DNA from: Physella acuta
Taxonomy: Eukaryota > Mollusca > Gastropoda > Physidae
NCBI RefSeq assembly: GCF_028476545.1
Contig: NW_026732524.1
Span: forward strand, 124,001-188,000
DNA length: 64,000 bases
Direction: 5' to 3'
Shown: positions 1-12,630 of the stretch, piece by piece
Position numbering within the stretch: the first letter of the stretch is position 1
Layout: every line of letters starts with the position of its first letter
Notes under the pieces: model-generated
Database searches by the model: none
What the model was told of the DNA's origin: nothing
The model's input: the letters and a program-made list of their open reading frames with translations, nothing else
Position numbers and translations under genes: made by a program

Positions 1-677
1 AAGTTCTATTGTAGGAATTTATGTATAAGAATTCCCTTTGTTATCAAAATAACTATTTATTATCAGGAGTTGTGGTATGTATATTTTGGGAGCCGCATAT
101 TTTACGTTTTTAAGAAAACTAAAAAAAAAAACCAGAATAACAGCCGAAATATAGACTAATTTAGTATTTATATTCTGATTGGTTCCTGATTGGTTCCAAA
201 ATAATACACACTTCAACTACAAACTCAAAAAACCAGCAAAATTACTTAGATAATAAGACAATATCCTACTAGCAAACACATTTTGTAGACAAGTAAAAGC
301 TAACCAGAAACAGACCACAACACACAATCATTAAGTAATTTCTGGTTTCAAGATTTTTTTTTTAAATTTGGTAAAGGTGGATGACATTATTGGTTTAAAT
401 TAGTTTTGATACTTAGCCATACACACATTTCTCTGTAAAGCAGTTTCTATAGATATTGGTAGTTTGATCCATATGAGTAGAGTTAGTGATTAGGTATATT
501 GCTGATGATAAAACTAGCTACACAAAAAAGTGGGTATGACCGTATTTCTCTGTAGAGCAGTTTCCACAGATTTTGGTATTTTGATCCATATAAATAAGGT
601 TAGTGATTAGGTATATTGCTGTTGATGTTAAACAAAAAAGTGGGTATGTCTAAACAACAAGTGCCATCTAAACCTAC
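1..677. other. CASD1 intron 11 (part)
   Basis: AT-rich sequence with no exon that I can see. It holds an imperfect two-copy tandem duplication at 424-650. The next CASD1 exon should encode the loop after CDR and the following helices; it is not in this stretch. Confidence 0.6.
424..650. repeat. Two-copy tandem duplication, period about 117 bp
   Basis: ATTTCTCTGTAAAGCAG at 427 recurs as ATTTCTCTGTAGAGCAG at 544. Both are followed by the same order of blocks (TTTGATCCATAT, TTAGTGATTAGGTATATTGC, AAAAAGTGGGTATG). The copies differ at several sites, so the duplication is not recent. Confidence 0.7.
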
Positions 678-3600
678 CTGTCACACAGATAGAAGTATGC
701 CATGATCAGCCCCATTTTAGCCAGGGACGTTATGATCTCCCAGAATGTTTCATTATAATCTTTCTGTGTGCCATTAGTACCATTCCGTTGACCATTTTCA
801 GCTGCAGTATAATAAAAAAGTGATTTTAATTAAGTATCATATTTTGTAGTCTAAAAAGGGCAGTACTGAAATACTTAACTACAGCAATAAATACATGACT
901 CTATGTATTTTATTTCTGTATAATTTGTATACATTTGTAAAAAATATTTTTTTTACACATAATTAAATGTGGTGCAGTCCAAAATTATTGAAAGTCATAA
1001 CATTTTGATTATCAAATACGAGTTATTATAAAGTTAGCATTCATATTATCACCCACCTCTTATTAAGTAGTTAGCACTGAGGTTAGCATTTGCCAATTTT
1101 ACACCAGTATAGCTACCATTTATTAAAAGAATTATCACCTACAAGTTATTAAAAGTTAGAATAAACATTATCTACCAGTTAATTAGAGTGCTAGAACATT
1201 AAATTGCTAACCCGATAGTCTCAAGTTCAATCCGGGTTCTAATTAGTAGACCGTCCCTGAATCCACCTAACTCTGATGGGTACTACTCAAATTAGGGAAA
1301 GTAAAGATGGGTGGGCATAGTGTTAAACACACAATCCCTTAGTATGCCAAGCTCACAGAAACAGGTGAACTCTACTTTAATAGCCCCATCCATGGACTAT
1401 CAGGTTCAAAAAGAAAACTTTACTTTTTAGTTTTAATTTAAAAAACTATCACCTACCAGTTCTGGCTTTGTTTCCATTTCTAGGTACTCTGCGTCTGTAC
1501 AGCATTAGACCCCCACTGATGCACATACTAAAGAAACAAATCAGACAGATATTACGTTCTAACTAGCTTTTATAGTAAAGATATAAAATTATGAGTCTTA
1601 AATTTAAAAAATAATGAGCTATTATATGTAGCACTGGCAGAACTAAACTATTGAGTAAATAGTATAGTAATCTGCACTCCAATCACCTAACAAGTAATTA
1701 GTAACTAATTTTTACTCAACCATAAAATAAAAATTCAAAAGTATCTTGTATCCTTAATACCCCAGGTTACCTCCCTTTAAATAGGTTAGTTGATCTGTTG
1801 AAATATTCAAACCAACTTTCTTATTTGACTTCAAGATTAGAAACAAATGACTAGAAATTTTCACTCGCGCTACTAAATAGAATCAAATTAACATTTTCAC
1901 AGAATTAAATATTACAGTTTATTCCAACTCCAATGACTCATTTCTGATACATCTTTATTTAAAGCACCTATGGCTAAGCTATTATTTGTCAGCTATACCA
2001 AATAAACAGGTTTATAGAGTGTAAATTACAAAGACTCACCAGACAATGAAAGCAACTCCAGTGATTATCTGCAGGGTTGTTGCCCTTTCAGGTGTGTTAC
2101 AGCAAGTGCCGTCATTGTGATTCATGTCATTATTGCAGTACATGTTTATCAGCATTTGGGTGTCCTACAGTTTCAGACACATAAAAATTGTTCATTTAAT
2201 TTATGATTCATGTCATTATTGCAGTACATGTTTATCAGCATTTGGGTGTCCTATAGTTTCAGACACATAAAAATTGTTCATTTAAATTTAATTTATGATT
2301 CATGTCATTATTGCAGTACATGTTTATCAACATTTGGGTGTCCAAGCGTTCCAAACACATAAAAATTGTTCATTTAATTTATGATTCATGTCATTATTGC
2401 AGTACATGTTTATCAACATTTGGGTGTCCAAGCGTTCCAAACACATAAAAATTGTTCATTTAATTTACTATTCTTGTCATTAATGCAGTACATGTTTATC
2501 AACATCTGGGTGTCCTACAGTTTCAGACACATAAAAAAAGGTGCACAACATTTTTGTACCAAAACTGGTATCTTTCAAGTAACTCACACTGAACCAAATG
2601 TCCACCCTATTACATTGATGAAGAATTTTCCATCATGCATTTCTTCATTTTGATATTGTAACCTTCAGATAATCCATGTACTGTTTTTCTTTTTGTTAAG
2701 TCTCTAATTAAGCTTGCTAATAAGACCTTGGTTCAAAATGTCTAATTTATATAGGCCTACTTATAATCATCTTTAAATTGTAGGGTTACTAACACTATGT
2801 TTAAATTTCCTGTTGAATATGTTTTTTTTTTACAGAAAACTTGGTAAGGTATTTAAAAAACTTACTATTTCAAGGGCTTTCTTACGCAAGTGCAGACCAT
2901 CTGTAGAAAACTCTTCCTTTTTTAACCCTTGGGCTACCAGGCGAGATGAGCTCCATAGGTGAGCTGATGAGTCTTGTCTGCATCATTATTAAATAATAAA
3001 AATTACATGCATGAATAATATATTAAAAAATAAGCCTTTTGGACAATATTTTAGAAAAGAATTACAATAATACAAAAATATAATTTTTTTTATAATACAA
3101 ATTACTTTTCCTACAATAAAATACAGGTTTACTTGATTTAAAAGGAGCAACAATACTCACAGCACTGTAATCGCTATTTTATTATATTTGTCAATCTGTT
3201 CATTTGTAATCATTTTCCTGTTTTCAGACAACTTATCTTCTTCAGCTGGATCTACAACCAATAAATACTTTTAATGTACTCATTGCCTATACTATTTTTA
3301 GCTAATGCAACACATTATTCAGAAGTGCAACGAGAGGGGAAGAAAAATAAACACAGCATTAGTGATAAATCAGTGGTAATTTTTTAAATTAATTTTCATT
3401 AAAAACTAATCACTATAACTAAAACCATGAATGTTTAGTGTTATAATTCTATACAACATTTTTGCTTGTTTTTGAAGTTTATTTATCTAATCATGTCCAG
3501 CCTATTAATTAACATATTTTTTTACCTTTATGTTTGCATGCTAATTTCTTACAAAATGTTCATTCTCATTATATATATATATTAGTTAATGACTTTTTAT

Positions 3601-6600
3601 TTGAAATACTTGTGTGTGAGTTTGTTTGTGTTTTGGTTAAGATATCTTTTTGAATTTACATTTTCACAGTTCAATTGTTACTCTGTAATTATATTAAGCG
3701 TTGTTTAAATGTTGTATTAAACATTGTCACGAAAGGATTAGTTTAATTTTATTTTCAAGTTATTTATACATATCATGAAATCTTTATTAGACACCTTAAC
3801 ATCATTAAGTCAATATATAGCATACATTTAAATTAGCAATAAGAAACATCACTACCACTACTGGTTTACTCAGTGTAAGGATAATAAAAATAGAAGTTAT
3901 TTCCTTTCAAACATATTTACAGAAACATGTCTCATTTTATTCATCATAATAATATACCATAAAGAATCCTCTTCAGACCTAGCAATCCATTGGGCAGATG
4001 AAATAGTGTACGTATGTTTCTTGACCACAGCACATGAAGGGAAGGTGTGATCAGCACTTTGCACAGCTGCCTTTACTTTCCCTATATGAGTAAGGTACTC
4101 ATCAGAGCTGAGTGGACTCAGGGACGTTATACTGACTTAGACCCGGATTCGAACTTGAGACTTTCGGGGTTAACAGCCTATTGCTCTATCGCTTAAGCCA
4201 CGCTGTCCCATAATAATATACCATAATCCTCATATACTACATATAAGAGAATGACCTAACCTTGTTGACTATCATATGTTTGGCCTCACACACACAACGA
4301 AAAATAAAAACCATAGTATCTTACCTTGCAGCATCCATACAACTTTAGTGGAGTCTTGGAGCTTGTTATACATCTCTTTGATCATAGTCAAGTTTGCTGG
4401 AGAAAAAAAAATTCTGTTGTAGACAAACCATATCAGATGTTGCATTTGTTACAGTTAGGGGTAGGATTAATAATTTCAAAGCATGGATTAGTCATTTTAT
4501 GCTGCTATGTAATAGTACACAATGAAATTAAATAACCAGAATAATAGGCAACCACTAATTATCTCCCTTGGTATTGAAAGTCATTTCAACTGTTACAAAC
4601 CATTTACAACGAAAAATTTAGAGTGATTTTTCTTATAATAATTTTTTTTTATTGTGATTCAAACATACACTCAGTCTGTGATTTCTATCATCTTTCTTCA
4701 AGTGGAGTAAATTAGCAGTTTGAACATTGATATTCTACGAATACATTTTCCTCAAATGCAAATGTATGTACTTACATTGAAAGTTTTTTGATGCCAACGT
4801 GCTTCCATTGAATAGCTTTATGGCCCACTATAACAACAACAACAAACTTTCACCAGTCTTTCGAGAGTAATACACACATTTTAAAAAATCATTTATAGTA
4901 AGTTTTTAAAGCAATAAAACTAAAGAAAATAAAATGGACTTTTACTTCTTTTGATATAATAGTTAGTTGGTCGCTAAAATGTATTTGTGCTTTTGTGAGC
5001 CACCAACTAGATGGAAATCATTTGATGTAAACCAATTTAAACAGTGTAACAAATATAAACTTTCTATATACTCTAATATAGCAAGCACCCAGAACTGGAA
5101 TAGCAAGTATTCTTGCATTGTTTTCCTCAACAAACCATAAAAGCATCTCTGATTATTTAGAAAGAAATTTTAAAATTCAGGTAGGGGTTTTAGTTATTTC
5201 TAATTACTTGTAAATTAATAAATATACTGTAATGTATTTTATCTTAAAATTCTGTCTAAATAACTTATGAAAAGCAGGACCTTTTAATTTAAAATAAATA
5301 GTATTTAAAAAAATAAAGCTGCAAACTTTTTTAGAAATCTTAGTACAAATGTGATAAATAAATTATTGGGAAATATTTCACATTGTTTTTTTTTTAAAAA
5401 GAATGTATAGATGTGGTACTTGGAAACTAGAGGGCACACTATGATCTACATTAGATGGTGTGCTCACTAACTCGAGAGCTATGAGTTCAAAACCCAGACT
5501 TGGGACCACAGGTTGTCCCATGATCATACTGCCCTTCACATCCAAACCAGTTTGTGAGACCCACTAGGGGAGGAAGCTAAAGTCTGGCCGAAACCTACAG
5601 GTCTAGCGGCTGTCCATGGAAGAGAAAAATGCTCTTCATCCTGGTATAGCTGTCTGACTCATGAGCATTGCTTAAGCCAGTAATTTCAATGTACATCAGA
5701 GTTCGCTTAAGACTAAAAAATTACCCTAAATTGCAAAATCACACAAAACTTGACAGAGGGTCTCAACTTTAGATAACAAAAAAACAAAGAGTTCAATCCT
5801 AACCAATCAAACACAAAAATATAGATGTAGCTTACAGTGGCACTGCCTGTGATCACTACATTGGGCCTTGCCCCTGGCTGGTCACTTTTCAACCACTTGT
5901 GATAAACATCATACATTGAAGCATTCACCATTGGGTGCCATAAAAAATCCTGCAGGAAATAAAAACATGCACTAAATTCTAAAATCATCAGCAAGATTTT
6001 AGTACAGCAAATACTTTCTATTTATAAAGTTTTTTTGCTGTTTTTAAAATACATAATTTTGCTTTGATGCCTGTTATTTATTATAAACTCAAATAATTTC
6101 ATATATAAAAACATTTTAAAATGATTTTTAAGTTAGGTTATTTTGTTTTAAGTAAGCACATGTTATATGATTTACAAATAATTTTAAATGCTAAGTAAAA
6201 TAAATCACAAATCTTACAATTTTTATATTGATTTTGTTATCCCGGTAATGCATATCATGATGTACTTTTGTGTCAGTGATTTCTTCTCCACCTTCGCTAA
6301 TTAGATCAACCATTTCATGATAAAGCTGCCGTATTCTTGAATCTCCTATGAAAGCTATGTGATTATGCCCACCCCAGTATGATACATAATGCATACAGGT
6401 CCTAGCATCTCTGTGGAAAAGGAAAAAAATTAGATAACATAAAGATATAGTTTTTTTTTTTTTTTTTTTTACAATTAAATGCAGAATTTTTTTATAAGTA
6501 AAGTACACTTTTGAACCTTACACTCCAGGAAGCAAGTGAAGTAGAGTTCACTTATTTGTGTGACCTCTGCATATGAAGGAATAGTGTGGTCTGTACCATG

Positions 6601-8500
6601 CCCAGTCACATTTACTTTCCCTAAATTGAATCAGGTACCCATCAGAGCTGGGTGAGCACAGGGATGTTGTACAAACTAAAGACTTTCAGATTACCATCTG
6701 ACCATGTCGATCCTCTAAAAGTTTATTTATTTTTGGAATTCACGAGCTGTGTAGTAAATTTCAGAAAATAAATAAACGTGTTACATAAGATTTTTTTAAA
6801 TTTAAGCTTACGCTTTACTGTATTTATGCATCATACATCCATACGGCTGCCAGCTGTCACTACCAGGGAATCTTCCTTCACTCATAAGCCACTTACAAGA
6901 ATCATTACCTGTAGAGAGCAGAGAAGATAAATAAACTTAATAGCTAACACTTAAATATTTATCAGCAAATGAAGATTTTTTTGTACAAAATTTATGAAAA
7001 CAAACTGTTCATTCTGATTGTTAATACAAGGAAGAATTAAGTTAACCCAGCTCAATTTTTAGTTATGGATTACTGTGTTCATTTTTACTCAATGTATTTT
7101 GTGTTTGTTTTATTTATATTGAATAAATATATTTTATTTTATCAAAATTTTATTAAAATTCTTTGTAGTCTTAACAGTAGTAATGTATGTTTGTGCCTTG
7201 ACACTGAGATGGAGACTTATAATGCTCAAATCTGAGAAAGCGGTTCAGTTTTTAAGGAGAATTTAAAAGTTGTCTACAAAAGCCTGTAACTATAGTTTTT
7301 AATTAAAAACAAAAAAGTTATACATTTTTTCTGGCATAGAGTGATAAGGCATTCATTTTTTAACAGTCTCAAATAAAAATAATACTAGAGATGTAACAAG
7401 TATGTACTACTCTTATGTTGGTTTTACTGACGAAATGATGCAAAGCAGGTCATACATTATTAATACTTAGTAAAAATCTAGTTCACTCAAAATCCAATTA
7501 CTTTTATATATTGCCCTGGAGCAGAAACAATTTTTGACAAACTTTCACACTGTAGCTCAACAACAAGAAATAAGGTCATATACACATGACTCTAGGTCTT
7601 GATTAACTGAATATATTATTATAGTAGACTGACAGTAATTAACCAAGAAATATAAAATAATCCTCAGTTAACTTCAACTTCAATCATCAAATACCTGTAA
7701 CTTGAAGAAATAATGTATCAAAGTAAGCCATTTTTACAAGCACTTCCAGAATGAGGATGGATATAAAACAATAAAATTGAAAGTTGACATACATTTGCAC
7801 AGCTATTTAAAGTGTTACGGGTAATCTGAGCCCATTGTGCAGCTATTGAGGTTATTGTGTTTTGCATCTTCTCTACAAGCCAGACTAGCGCTGGAGGAAG
7901 AAGTTTCTTCCGAGTAGTTAGGCACTTAGTTTAAGTTTAATAAAACTTGAAACTCAATCAAGATCTAGACTTGTGACTAATAGACTACAATAGGCAAGAC
8001 TATAAGAAGACTAAACTGAAGATTCTGAAAGAATTTCGGGTAACTGTTACCACAGTTAGTGAGTTACGGTTAACAGTTAACTTAAAATACTTAAATCAAA
8101 CTTAAATTTTAAATCTTTCTACATAGGGATCTAATTAATAATTCTAGTTTATTTAGTTTAAATTTTAAAAAAAACTAAACTAAAACTCACTTTAAAAAAT
8201 TGTTCACAAAAAATTAGGCCTACAAACTACGAAATGTTTAATAAATTTTATTTATTAATTTTCAAAATTAGTCGCTTTTCATTTTCTAAAATTTTTTTTG
8301 AATCTTTGAAACTATTTTTTATTTAGCCTTGTATCAATCAACATACCGTATTTAAAATGTAGAGTACTGTGGTATAGGATAAATGCGAAAACCATCGCAA
8401 GTGCAACAAGTTTAGCATTGTTAACATTTAAGTACTGTGTGATTTCTTTGGTTGCACTACTAGTAGCAGTAGTGGTCGTATTACTAACTTGGTCGGCCAT
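678..8500 (-). CDS. CASD1: CASD1, sialic acid O-acetyltransferase (N-terminal part, partial gene)
   Basis: CASD1 transfers acetyl groups to sialic acid in the Golgi. Exons (minus strand, in order): 8347-8500, 6812-6908, 6218-6410, 5836-5949, 4776-4827, 4325-4396, 3161-3251, 2866-2977, 2040-2164, 1457-1527, 678-801. All have GT/AG borders and join in frame to give about 402 residues, roughly half of the usual ~800. Residues ~18-45 look like a signal anchor. The SGNH/PC-esterase domain follows: the GDS motif with catalytic Ser about residue 108 (GDSRIRQLY), DFLWHP at exon 4 start, and DGLHL with Asp and His about residues 284 and 287. The first helix of the acyltransferase-3-like membrane part begins in exons 9-10, and exon 11 ends with [12 protein letters not shown]. 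The remaining membrane exons lie beyond the left edge. The start ATG (8498-8500) is followed by a typical N-terminus. Intron 8 carries a tandem array copying the exon-9 acceptor. I am sure of the family; small border shifts are possible. Confidence 0.93.
1183..1427 (+). repeat. tRNA-derived SINE copy
   Basis: Contains a B-box-like AGTTCAATCCGGG, then the shared body (CCACCTAACTCTGATGGGTA, GGGAAAGTAAAG, GGGCATAGTG) and tail (AACTCTACTT...GACTATCAGGTTC) found in about ten places in the window. The A-box region is decayed. It sits in CASD1 intron 10. Confidence 0.7.
2119..2537 (-). repeat. Tandem array copying the CASD1 exon-9 splice acceptor
   Basis: About five units start at 2119, 2205, 2297, 2383 and 2469, with periods of 86, 92, 86 and 86. 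Each contains, on the minus strand, intron sequence, the acceptor and about the first 46 bases of CASD1 exon 9. The unit at 2119-2204 holds the real exon start (2164). The AG acceptor is kept in units 1, 2 and 5; units 3 and 4 share a change that removes it. Exon-like parts are nearly identical between units. Confidence 0.9.
4013..4210 (-). repeat. tRNA-derived SINE copy
   Basis: Minus-strand copy with a readable head: GTGGCTTAAGCGATAGAGCA (A box) and AAGTTCGAATCCGGG (B box), then the shared CCACTCAGCTCTGATGAGTA body. It lies in CASD1 intron 6. Confidence 0.75.
5440..5665 (+). repeat. Possible second SINE type
   Basis: A B-box-like GAGTTCAAAACCC follows a tRNA-like head (GTGTGCTCACTAACTCGAGA), with a body unlike the main SINE family. 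A single copy was noticed here, so this is tentative. It lies in CASD1 intron 4. Confidence 0.35.
6537..6712 (-). repeat. tRNA-derived SINE, decayed copy
   Basis: Shares the tail (AGTAGAGTTCAC on plus) and the core (CAGGTACCCATCAGAGCTGG on plus) with the main SINE family. The head is poorly preserved. It lies in CASD1 intron 2. Confidence 0.65.
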
Positions 8501-9368
8501 ATTGTTTGCATACTGCTAGTGAACTCTTTTAAAGTGAAAATTAATTCAGTGTATTGGTTCACTTCTAGATATAAAACTGCCACGGTTCCCACAAATAGAT
8601 TTTTTATTAAAAAAAAATAGGCCCTGTTTTTAATGTATGAATGACTTTAAATGCAAGATGTTTCCATTCGCCATGCTGATTCAATATAATTTTATAAAAA
8701 GCACATGAGCTCCTCCATGGCCATTGTTAACTAGGCTACCAGAAAATCAATAATAATAATATTAATATGCCGAAAACCAAGCCATAAAGGCAATAAAGTA
8801 TGATGACGTTTTTCATAGTAAAAAGACCCCCCCCCCCCCCCCCCGCACAACCACACCCATAAAAGAATTCACATTATCAATATTTATAAAATATATAGAT
8901 CTATATATTATTTTAAAAAAAAAAACTAATGTAAGCTTGTGAATCTACAAATTAACTATGTGACTCAGCCTGGGTTTTAAAATAAGGCCTCTACTTATAG
9001 GCCAATATGCTTTTAATGACGTTCCCATCTGTGACTAGAACTAAATCCGTATAGGATATACGGGGATCTGGAAAGGTATTACAGTGTGTAACTATAATAT
9101 ATGGGTCCATTTGTTCGAAGTTTTACTAATATAATTTCTATATAGAAGTCACAAAATGGCAAAGTAGGTATGTTGCGACGAGTTCGATCCAGCGCACGTA
9201 CGAGTATGAGTGTTACATTATTGATTATTGTAAATGATACGAGTTGTGGCTTTCTGAGAACCGACCTTCAAAAATAATGATGTATGCCTAACCAATTCAT
9301 TTTCGTATTTCATTCTCAAGTAGACTTTTATAATAGACATTTAGAAAATAGGTTCAACTACAATGGTT
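8501..9368. other. CASD1 upstream region
   Basis: This should hold the CASD1 5' UTR and promoter, since the start codon lies at 8498-8500. No TATA or initiator could be assigned with confidence. There is a run of about 20 C at 8828-8845. No gene was seen. Confidence 0.4.
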
Positions 9369-9590
9369 TAGGGGTAGTTCATAAAAGACGTTACACTTTT
9401 AATGGAGGGGGGGGGGGGCGGGGCGGATTTTTGCGACAATGTGTGACAAGGCCAGGGGGAGGGTCAGAAAGTTTGACGACTTTTTATTTGCAAACCCCCC
9501 ACAAACTTTCATTTTGTTTTTCAAACCCATTTTGGCGCCCCCTTAAGGTCGGCGCCCGGGGATATATGCCCGTCCCCCCTCTGCCATACC
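9369..9590. repeat. Fused fragments of two short TIR element families
   Basis: 9369-9485 resembles the left half of the TGACGTCA hairpin elements at 52.1-53.0 kb (GGGGTAGTTCATAAAAGACG, then GACAATGTGTGACAAGG). 9486-9590 resembles the GGCGCCC / CAAACTTTC family. No ends or target duplication could be set. Confidence 0.5.
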
Positions 9591-9668
9591 ATATATCATG
9601 ACCGATACTGATTTAGCCGAGATAACCGCAGCCTTGCTGGCCCGTAAGCCGTGTCCTTATATATAAAA

Positions 9669-9922
9669 CAGTAGCGTAGCGAGGGGGGGGGGGCGGGGGA
9701 GGGACATATGTCCCCGGGCGCGGACCTTAGGGGGGGCGCCAAATTGAAAGTTTGAGGGGGGGGGTGCAAATGAAAAGTTCGAGGGGGGGTGCAAATCGAA
9801 AGTTTGAGGGGGGGGTGCAAATGAAAAGTTCGAGGGGGGAGTGCAAATCGAAAATTTGTTCCCAAGGGGGCGCCAAATTGAAAGTATGTCCCCGGGCGCC
9901 GGGAAGGGTCGCTACGCCTCTG
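9669..9922. mobile_element. hAT-like MITE, family B
   Basis: Ends are CAGTAGCGTAGCGA and TCGCTACGCCTCTG, which form inverted repeats, flanked by a perfect 8-bp duplication ATATAAAA (9661-9668 and 9923-9930). The interior is a run of units of about 25-30 bp, GTGCAAATCGAAAGTTTG plus a G tract, with GGCGCC blocks near both ends. An 8-bp duplication and CAG ends fit the hAT superfamily. It has no coding capacity. Confidence 0.85.
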
Positions 9923-10104
9923 ATATAAAACTAATAAATGTTTAACGCCTGCCATCTACCATATGTTATTTAGCTTACTAGACTGCTTATATATGGACTT
10001 TCCTGATCTATGTTATGAAAATAGTCTAATATTTCTGATTTTTTTAAAATTATTAATAATTATGTTAATATAGTTGAATATAGTCTTATAACATGTGTAT
10101 CACT

Positions 10105-10176
10105 GGTTCCATGGTGTAATGGTTAGCACTCTGGACTCTGAATCCAGCGATCCGAGTTCAAATCTCGGTGGAACCT
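10105..10176 (+). tRNA. tRNA-Gln(CTG): tRNA-Gln (anticodon CTG)
   Basis: The 72-base cloverleaf has acceptor GGTTCCA pairing with TGGAACC, A box TGGTGTAATGG, anticodon stem CTGGA/TCCAG with loop CTCTGAA, and B box GAGTTCAAATCTC. There is no intron. A T run for Pol III termination follows within 10 bases. It differs from the gene at 18075 only at the first anticodon base. Confidence 0.96.
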
Positions 10177-10493
10177 AAATTTTATATAGTTTTAATTTTG
10201 CCGTTCAACGTCAATTAATATTACTATCTTTTTAAAGGAATAGGACGAATTAATCTAAAAACATAGGGATCGAGGGGATTTGCTAAATTCTGACATCATT
10301 AAAGGTTTAGGTGTTTGACGATATGTGACAATGAGCAGACGAAACAAAGAGCTTGAATTTAAAAAAGAAAAAAAAAGACCTTGATGAAGAAAATAAAATC
10401 ATTTTTAAAACGTTCATACAAAAAATTTCTTCAAACTGCACTGAACATAATTTTTCAAAATAAAAATTAAAAAAAAAAAACAAGTTAATAAAA
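10177..10493. other. AT-rich spacer
   Basis: I see no gene or clear repeat, only A-rich runs. Confidence 0.4.
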
Positions 10494-11112
10494 AGTCTAG
10501 TGACAATTTAAGCGCAATTTCCTTATGTTATCCATAACAATTTTTAATTTTTTGTGACCGAACGAAAGGATATTTTTTGCGCTAAAAAAAACAACTATAT
10601 TAACCTATATCAACGGAAATAGTTTTATTTTAACGAGTAGGCCTACACGATGCTCATTTAAAAAAAAAATATCATCCTAGGCCTACACGATGCTCAGTTT
10701 AAAAAAGTAGCAATTAATTTTTTGTGACCGAACGAAAGGATATTTTTGAAAACTTTCTTCGGCAATATTGGTCTAAATTATGGCAGGAATCGATTGGTAA
10801 ATGTTTCAAGTCGCTAAGTGGTTTGGTTGCCGAGATATGGATCAAAAACTGTATTTGTTCGAGTTTTTTGGCTTTTCCGGGAAATCCAGGAAGGAATTCC
10901 GGGAATTTTTTTGGCCCACAATCATCCTTGGAACTTGCTTAACATATTTGCTTTGGAACTAGTCCTCGATATTGCTTCGTTGAGGAGGAGATACGACTTA
11001 AAGCTGCGGACCCACATCCATCCATTCATTCATTCATCCATTCATCCATCCAGAAATGACGAGTTAATAATCGCAATTGTCCAGTATGGAAATTGCGCTA
11101 AAAAAAGCATCA
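10494..11112. mobile_element. Non-autonomous TIR element K, copy 1
   Basis: The left end has AGTCTAGTGAC then AAGCGCAATTTCC; the right end has GGAAATTGCGCTAAAAA, giving inverted GCGCAATTTCC termini. The body matches 27113-27608 in the opposite orientation. An internal block with GTGACCGAACGAAAGGATAT occurs twice (about 10553 and 10725), suggesting a duplication or two fused copies. A CATT/CATC simple repeat lies at 11017-11052. No transposase was recognised. Confidence 0.65.
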
Positions 11113-11550
11113 ATCGCTCAAGTCTCAAGAAATCATTGCAATTCATTTCGCCAAATAGTTTGTAAATAATAGGCTTCTCTGATTTTTTACCACACATGTC
11201 GGCTCCTTTAAAACTGGTCTACAACTTTAAAAAAAATTAAGCTTACAATTATTTCACTATTTGGTTATATTTGATTTTAAAAGTACCTGTATGTTTTATC
11301 TTAAGATAACATATTGGAATATTTTAGGTTTTTGATATAGTTTTATAATAGAATTATACAAATAATGGCTCTGGATATGTGTTGATCTATAGTGGATTCG
11401 CCTCATTTCTACCTCTAAAAATGTACACTGTCTCACTTTTTGGTATACAAAATAAATCAAACGCAAAATCAGGTGAAACCCTTCAACACGCACATACATA
11501 TACATGCGGCTACACAAATACCAACTACGACACCATGTGTAAATCTTTCT
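11113..11550. other. Spacer left of the piggyBac-like element
   Basis: AT-rich, no gene seen. Short open frames on both strands lack any recognisable motif. Confidence 0.4.
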
Positions 11551-11959
11551 TTAACCCTTTATTTACGGAATTAGGTTCCGAATGACATTTTTTCTTAAAT
11601 AGTGTGTTATCATATTGCTTTTGGCACATTTAAAGCATATGTGGAAGGAAATTTTGTTTCATAAATTTTTAAGGGCCCAAACTTGTATTGGTACTTATAA
11701 GTACCGTCAGGAATGTAGGACATTTTTTCCAAAAATAAAAAAAATTACAAAACAGGAAAAAAAGCTACAAGTTATTAAATAATAACATGGCAATCATTAT
11801 AACAATCATTGTTTTGTAATTTTCACACATAAACCCAACACAAAAGTATATTTTGAGTACGATTTTTACTGGATTTTCTATCGAAACACATCTTAGACCT
11901 CAAACACAGCAAAAGGTGCCGACATGTCATGCTCCCGGATTCCTCATTTCTGAGACATT

Positions 11960-12166
11960 TGTAATAGATTGAGATAATTGTGAGGTCAAGGGAACTCACT
12001 CTTCTGTATTAGTATTATATTTATATTGTTATCTTGAGTGATGTCCCTTACATATATATAAATAGTTGTCTCTCGTCATTTCCGCCTCTCTCTGGTTATC
12101 ACCATGTAGTTAGACCCAATAAACGTTTTATATACAACCACATGCTTCTATCGTCAATCTATCACA
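11960..12166 (+). repeat. 5' LTR of the Gypsy element
   Basis: 207 bp starting TGTAATAG and ending ATCACA, so it has TG...CA borders. It contains a TATATATAAATAG box and an AATAAA signal near the end. It is identical by eye to the 3' LTR. Confidence 0.93.
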
Positions 12167-12259
12167 TTGGCGACGAAGGATAAACATCTACTAGAAAGAG
12201 CACCTACTTACGCAAAAAAGAGGTTTGCTAGAGCTTATTAGCTAAGTATTTCTAGAATA

Positions 12260-12630
12260 ATGGCGCTGTATGGCCAAATAAAAGAATTTGATTCGAATGA
12301 TGAAATCATTCAAGATTACCTAGATAGGTTAAGCTTTTACCTTGAAGCAAACAACGTGACGATAGAAGCCAAAAAGAGAGCTGTTTTGTTAACAGTCATA
12401 GGGCCTCAGCAATTTAGGCTACTAAAGGACTTATGCGCACCAGCTAGTCTAACTACCAAGAGCTTTAACGAGCTGAGCAAATTGCTAACAGACCACCATG
12501 CGCCTACCCCATCAAAGTTTCTATGTCGAGCTAGATTTGACAGTAGGACTCGTCAACCAAACGAGTCAATATCAGAATATGTTGCTGCTTTACGTCATTT
12601 AAGTGAATTTTGTGAATTCGGAGACACGCT
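12260..12630 (+). mobile_element. gag region of the Gypsy element (N-terminal part)
   Basis: The open frame begins MALYGQIKEFDSNDEIIQDY, a capsid/gag-like start typical of Mag-type Gypsy elements, with the helix-rich block DYLDRLSFYLEANNV early and NESISEYVAALRHL later. A MITE inserted at 12631-12836 interrupts the region. Described as a transposon remnant only. Confidence 0.8.

Noticed and set aside
2381-2653. Plus-strand 90-codon frame in CASD1 intron 8
   Set aside because: It lies over the tandem acceptor array on the opposite strand, and its residues just repeat with the unit.
9284-9955. Pro/Gly-rich frames on both strands near 9.3-9.9 kb, and similar ones at 18.1, 19.2, 45.3, 49.3 and 53.2 kb
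   Set aside because: All are translations of G/C tracts inside MITEs.
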